A stretch of 12,370 bases of DNA from Jimgerdemannia flammicorona (Eukaryota > Mucoromycota > Endogonomycetes > Endogonales > Endogonaceae): NCBI GenBank assembly GCA_003990745.1, contig RBNI01005590.1, forward strand, positions 1 through 12,370, read 5' to 3'. A program made the translations under genes and the position numbers. Of this stretch, positions 8,502 through 12,370 are shown in pieces. Under the pieces are notes generated by a model that saw only the letters and a program-made list of their open reading frames with translations, had not been told where the DNA came from and did not search any database. Positions within the stretch are counted from its first letter, which is position 1; each line of letters opens with the position of its first letter.

Positions 8502-8553
8502 AAAAAAAAAAAAAAAAATAAAGGAGTTGTCTGGCGATTTTTCACGTTTTTAA
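8502..8553. other. Head-to-head junction between the two retroelement copies
   Basis: After TR-B comes A17 (8502-8518), then GTTGTCTGGCGATTTTTCAC (8525-8544). That sequence matches the plus-strand sequence at 4583-4602, so it still belongs to a copy 1-oriented end. At GTTTTTAAAC (8546-8555) the match switches to the opposite orientation and continues as the 5' repeat of copy 2. The ATTGCCxGACAAC box thus occurs on both sides of the A tract. Confidence 0.6.
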
Positions 8554-9059
8554 ACCTATAAGTGATAATCACGTGATGATACATGACACATCATTGGTCT
8601 AGGTCTGTTTTTAGTATTGTTTATTGTTTGTGTAACATTAGATCACGTGACTGGTACCTTTTCCCAATTGTTTCTATATCGGGTTTTTATTGGTCTGTCA
8701 TATATGTAGATTGATGAAGCCCAATTCAGACCTTTGTTTGGATTGGGGCAAGGTTTGGGTACTTATGCACCATTCTACTTCCAGAATTCTGGAGTTAGAT
8801 CCATGTCTTTGTTTACCCGAACTTTGTTCTCAATTTTGAATAAAGACCACCACAAACCAAGGTACCATGAGTGGGTTGCAGATCTATTGCACCTTGCTTC
8901 GGAAAATACTTTATTCTGTTTGCTTTGTTCTGTCGTGAAAATTCACATAAGCTTTTCATTTTCTACTGCTTGACCTCTTACCGCCAACCTTCATATCTGT
9001 CATAATAGTATCACATCTCGCTTTAAACAATTCCTCTATTATCTACTCGTTTCATAATA
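8546..9059 (+). repeat. 5' terminal repeat of copy 2 (TR-C), truncated
   Basis: The inverted counterpart of TR-A and TR-B. It starts at the internal palindrome and so lacks about 170 bp that contain the GAGGCTCTA repeats and the UUCG hairpin. It keeps AATAAA (8839-8844) and two TCACGTGA palindromes (8569-8576, 8643-8650), which are decayed to CATGTG or CACATG forms in the other copies. It ends 6 nt before the ORF1 ATG at 9066. Confidence 0.75.
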
Positions 9060-9065
9060 TACAAC

Positions 9066-10225
9066 ATGACAGATAACATGAATGTAGATGGTGATGCTGC
9101 TGTCCCCAAAGCTTCTTTCGCCGATTTGGTGAACTTCGATGACCTGGCCATCTACTTGACTGCTTCACTTGTTGAGGTCCCTGCTGGCTTCCATGCTGCT
9201 TGCACTGGAGTGCTCCAAACTCTTTAGGTTACCACTGCATATGAGCACCACACTGACTTCTTAAGAGCCCAAGTTGCCAATTGGAAGTTTACTCCTTCCA
9301 AGAAGGTCGCTGCTTTGATTGCCCTCCTTCCTGAGGAACAGCATGCCACTGCCCTTACTACCACTTCGGTGGAAGCTAAGCACCATGCCACTGCCGCAAT
9401 TGAGGCTGCCATCTCTGATTAAGATGCTGCCCCCCAGTATGCTAAAGACTAGCATACTAAAATCAACAAGGCCATAGGTGGTTCTTCTGATGCCCATAAT
9501 TTCTTTAGGTTATCCGTTGATATCACTCAAGGGATTAGTAAGAATATCCTATCCTCACTGCCACCAACTGAGCCAAGACAAACTTGTTTTTGCTCCATGG
9601 TTTTGATGTTGTCATGCATCAGTCTCACTGTCTTGCCACCACCACCACCACTAAAGCCACTGCCGCAGCTGTCCGCCTGACCATCCCTGCATCCTCCTCT
9701 CTGCAAGATGGGATTTCTGCTGCCGCCCACAAAGCTGTGGTCGAGGAGCTTGAGAAGCACCCCGAGATTGTTACTCCAGGTGCCAAACACACATTTGCTT
9801 CTGCTGCTGCCAGTTCCACCTGACCAAAAAAGAGTGTCCCCACCCCCCCACCCTCTACCACCATGCCTGTGGGGGCTGTGGAAAAGGCAAAGGGTGTGAG
9901 CATGACTTTGGCCTCTGCCATACTGAACTGCCATAGCTGTTCTGGACACCTTGGTGTGCCTACAAAGGCCCACTGGGGTCCTTGCCCCCTAGCCCCTGCC
10001 AAGATAGTGGGTTCTGTAAAAGGAATCAAGCGAGCACATAAGGCTTTGCCTTCTATGTCCGTTTCCTCCACTTCTACCAGGACCAGCCACTCGTCGACTT
10101 CGAGCTGCTCATCTAAGAGTGCCGCCAGAGCATTTGTGCCGCAGTACAACAAGTATACTGCTGCTAAGCATCATGTCATCTGGCATAATGCTGATGATGT
10201 CTGCCCTCTAGCTTCAAAAAACTAG
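9066..10225 (+). pseudogene. ORF1 of PLE copy 2 (unrecognised, gag-like position)
   Basis: A homologue of the copy 1 ORF1. It starts MTDNMNVDGDAAVPKASFAD at 9066 and ends at TAG 10223-10225. A 1-nt deletion around 9555-9575 changes frame, and in-frame stops are present, among them TAG 9450-9452 and TGA 9821-9823 at the same places as in copy 1. The Cys/His cluster reads NCHSCSGHLGVPTKAHWGPC (about 9929-9988). The Ser/Thr-rich tail ends ..NADDVCPLASKN before the stop. Similarity of the two copies at protein level, with conservative changes, supports this frame as the real ancestral one. Confidence 0.55.
10216..10222 (+). promoter_or_regulatory. Slippery heptamer A AAA AAC, candidate -1 frameshift site (copy 2)
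   Basis: The zero frame reads TCA AAA AAC TAG, so the heptamer X XXY YYZ lies directly before the ORF1 stop. Slipping back by one gives AAA AAA CTA GAG GTC, which is exactly the frame of ORF2 and stays open to 10632. The flanks CCTCTAG (10205-10211) and CTAGAGG (10222-10228) could pair across the site. A 6-bp hairpin follows 17 nt downstream (10240-10257). Confidence 0.65.
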
Positions 10226-11959
10226 AGGTCCCCAGCCCAGAAGTCTTATATGACTTCCCGGCAGCGTGGTTTGGCCCCAATGTCCCCATTCCACATGGGG
10301 TAGCAGTCTCAATACCAATTGAGGATTTTGTCTTTGTGTCTTCTCTTCCTGGTTCTTGCTTAAGTCAGTTTTTCATCCCTTGGTTTTGGATGTTTACCAT
10401 GGAGGGCTTTGTTACTGATATACCTCCGCCTTGGCTTACCCCTGAGCTCACATATATGCTCAACTTTGGCCCTAAGTTTGTTCTCTCCAGGTTGGCTTCG
10501 ATGAACAGTACCATTGATCCGATTTCATTGTCATTGTTCCAACAGTGTCTTGACCTTGCCACCTTCTGGACCTCTATGGGTAATCCTGATGATGTCCTGA
10601 AGATCTCTGCCTGGGTGCCATCTAAATGGTGACTACCACATTATATGGAAAATATGCAAATTATGCTCCATATGAGTGTCATTCTGAACCAAACCATCTG
10701 ACCCTCAACAAGCGTGTCTGGCACACTTGTACAAAAGAAGTTCCACCACTTTCTCAAAGGCATCTGTACTCATGATGACTTTATAGTCTGTCTTACCAAC
10801 AAAAATCTGGGGTTTGCCATAATTCTGTATACTCTATATCTAGACAGTCTTCGGTCCCTCCTTCACGATCCTGCATATATGAATGATTTCTCAATGATTG
10901 ATGACATTAAGGAATCAGTGAGGCTAGATCTGCTTGGTCTACTTAGTTCTGCATTGACGACAAGGATTGTATGCCGATTTGGAAACACCTCATGGAGCCC
11001 AACGATTGTAAGCTACCCATGTTTCATGCTTTGCCCAATGTACACAAAGGGGCATGTATAGCATGGCACCCTATCTTACTCTCCCATGACTGAGATTTCA
11101 TGTTTCCTATCTTGCTTTCTCCACCTGTGGTCAGCCCATCTGCGCCATAATGTGGGTTACTCATGTTATTCACCTCTATGTGATACCCTCGAACTGCTAC
11201 AATTGGTTCGTTCAGATTACCTAGATGTGTCAGATTGCAACTATATCATTACTGGGGATTTTGCCACCTTCTATACCAGGATTACATTAGATGAGTGCAT
11301 CAACTGCCTCATCTTTCTGTTGACAGTGGCCTTCCCCCCTGGCTCTTTGCCACTTGAAGCCATTCTCGGCCTTGTCTGCATTGTCATGACACATATGATG
11401 TTCACATCCACCATTGGTTCCTTCTGCTCTGACTGATATTGCTATGGGCACCAACTGTGCTCCAGATCTTGCCAATCTTATTGGTTTTGCTCATGAGTCG
11501 CATGCCTTGCAAGCATCTGACCATCTGCTCAGCCGAGCCATCACTGCTGGGCTAAAGTTCCATATTGACAATCTTATTGTCTTTACGCCTGCAATCATTG
11601 TCTTGGCCTCAATCTTCGGTGCCATGTACCCTCCACACCATCATATTAAATGGAAAGTCTTGTCTGCTGGACTATGCCACTACTTGGACCTGGAAATCTG
11701 AGTCACACCACTCTGCACTGGCCATTTTTCCAAGTTCCCATCTCGTACTCAGTTTGTTGACTGGTTGAGTAATCATCCTAGGAAGATGCTCTGTCTATGT
11801 ATTGTGAATGAGGCCCACCACCTATCGCTACTCTGCTCTTCTTGCCGTGATTGGCTTGATGAGTATCGGTCTCTGGCCAAATTCCTGGTTCACAGGAAAG
11901 GATACCCTGTTGATGTTGTAATCGCTCAATTGAGTTTGGTTGAATGGATAGAAGTCTGA
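10222..11959 (+). pseudogene. ORF2 of PLE copy 2: Penelope-type reverse transcriptase, badly damaged
   Basis: It is open from the frameshift site to TGA 10630-10632, includes MLNFGPKFVLSRLAS, and continues in the same frame to 11061 (KKFHHFLKG, TNKNLGFAII). Frameshifts occur near 10941 and 11430, and an 11-nt deletion near 11080 removes part of the LPKxHK..SPT region. Motif A is kept (TGDFATFYTRI, about 11251-11283), as is AMGTNCAPDLANLIGFAHES. The YIDD box has become HIDN through a 6-nt deletion and an Asp-to-Asn change (about 11561-11572). The C-terminal WLSNHP and HRKGYPVDV motifs are present. It ends at TGA 11957-11959, where copy 1 has CGA and continues 36 codons further. Confidence 0.7.
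10240..10257 (+). repeat. Hairpin downstream of frameshift site
   Basis: GAAGTC and GACTTC pair perfectly around TTATAT, 17 nt after the heptamer. The same hairpin is intact in copy 1. It may stimulate frameshifting, but the spacer is longer than the usual 5-9 nt, so this role is uncertain. Confidence 0.4.
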
Positions 11960-12145
11960 ACTTCACTTCTCACCCCTCTCCTTATTTCCCACCCCCCAAT
12001 TCCCCACTCCAATTTCCCTCCCCTATTGCTTGTCATCCAATACAATATGGCCCAATGGCTACATCAATAGCCTGACAAGACTCTATGTACTGCTTTGCTT
12101 CATTTTGGTTTCCCTGCAACTGCCCGATGACCAATCATTGCCCAG

Positions 12146-12166
12146 AAGAATGGTTTTACCATTCTT
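12146..12166 (+). repeat. Perfect 9-bp hairpin 3' of ORF2 (copy 2)
   Basis: AAGAATGGT and ACCATTCTT pair perfectly around TTT in the non-coding stretch between the reverse transcriptase and the 3' terminal repeat. It is unchanged in copy 1 although flanking bases differ, which suggests selection before the copies died. Confidence 0.55.
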
Positions 12167-12254
12167 AACGCTGTCTCAAATACCAACTTTGCTCTAAGTC
12201 CTCCTTGAAGGCCGCACCACCTGTATGTGCTGTGTGATGTTTAAAATGCGTAAA

Positions 12255-12349
12255 ATTGCCGGACAACCTCCAGTATGAGGCTCTAGGCCTGACACCTATG
12301 TATCTACACTCCATGATGCCTGTCTACCTCTGCTCGCTTTGCTCACTCT
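12255..12349 (+). repeat. 3' terminal repeat of copy 2 (TR-D), cut by window edge
   Basis: It begins with ATTGCCGGACAACCTC as TR-B does, and contains one GAGGCTCTA (12277-12285). It matches up to GCTCACTC, where a T tract of at least 20 (12351-12370) starts and the window ends. Confidence 0.65.
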
Positions 12350-12370
12350 ATTTTTTTTTTTTTTTTTTTT

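Larger units (their letters stand above)
8546..12350 (+). mobile_element. Penelope-like retroelement copy 2 (inverted, 5' truncated, defective)
   Basis: An inverted homologue of copy 1 across its whole length. It has a shortened 5' terminal repeat (8546-9059), ORF1 (9066-10225), a frameshift site (10216-10222), ORF2 (10222-11959), the conserved hairpin (12146-12166) and the beginning of the 3' terminal repeat (12255-12349), which ends at the T tract closing the window. It is more damaged than copy 1 in the RT, with frameshifts near 10941 and 11430, an 11-nt deletion near 11080 and a lost YIDD box. Its 5' repeat keeps more CpG, such as intact CACGTG sites, than the other repeats. Confidence 0.75.

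Noticed and set aside
8734..8973. 79-codon plus-strand ORF
   Set aside because: It lies inside terminal repeat TR-C, and the homologous parts of TR-A and TR-B do not keep it.

Overview
The window looks like a filamentous, probably basidiomycete, fungal genome. It holds a single-copy gene split by seven short introns (74-152 nt, GT..AG), long A/T homopolymer tracts, and decayed CpG-poor retroelements. I see no prokaryotic operon, rRNA or CRISPR. The sequence begins inside an A tract and ends inside a T tract, so both edges may be assembly breaks at homopolymers.

1-1742 (minus): the first 348 codons of cytoplasmic glutamyl-tRNA synthetase in seven exons that join in phase. The class I HIGH motif is visible. 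The gene runs off the left edge inside intron 7. Its upstream region (1743-2130) has a palindromic TCACGTGA and a possible small intron of a divergent transcript.

2130-3874: decayed, AT-rich, CpG-poor repeat DNA. It starts with a tRNA-Arg-like 5' half and strong hairpins, and ends with AATAAA plus A23. It is followed by a 50-codon open exon-like stretch on the minus strand.

3875-12350: two copies of one Penelope-like retroelement (PLE), head to head. Copy 1 reads on the minus strand (8497 to 3875) with about 690-bp direct terminal repeats at both ends and an A-rich 3' tail. Copy 2 reads on the plus strand (8546 to 12350) with a 5'-truncated first repeat, and is cut by the window edge in its last repeat. 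In both, ORF1 starts a few bases after the first repeat and encodes an unrecognised Ala/Ser/Thr-rich protein with a Cys/His cluster. It ends at a TAG directly after the slippery heptamer A AAA AAC. A -1 shift at that heptamer leads exactly into the ORF2 frame. ORF2 encodes a PLE-type reverse transcriptase without a recognisable GIY-YIG endonuclease, which fits the endonuclease-deficient fungal Coprina group (inference). Both copies are dead from stops and frameshifts, and several stops are shared.

Most notable: the conserved gag-pol-like -1 frameshift site in a PLE, the inverted pair joined at a small palindrome, and the T47 tract abutting a splice acceptor in the synthetase gene.
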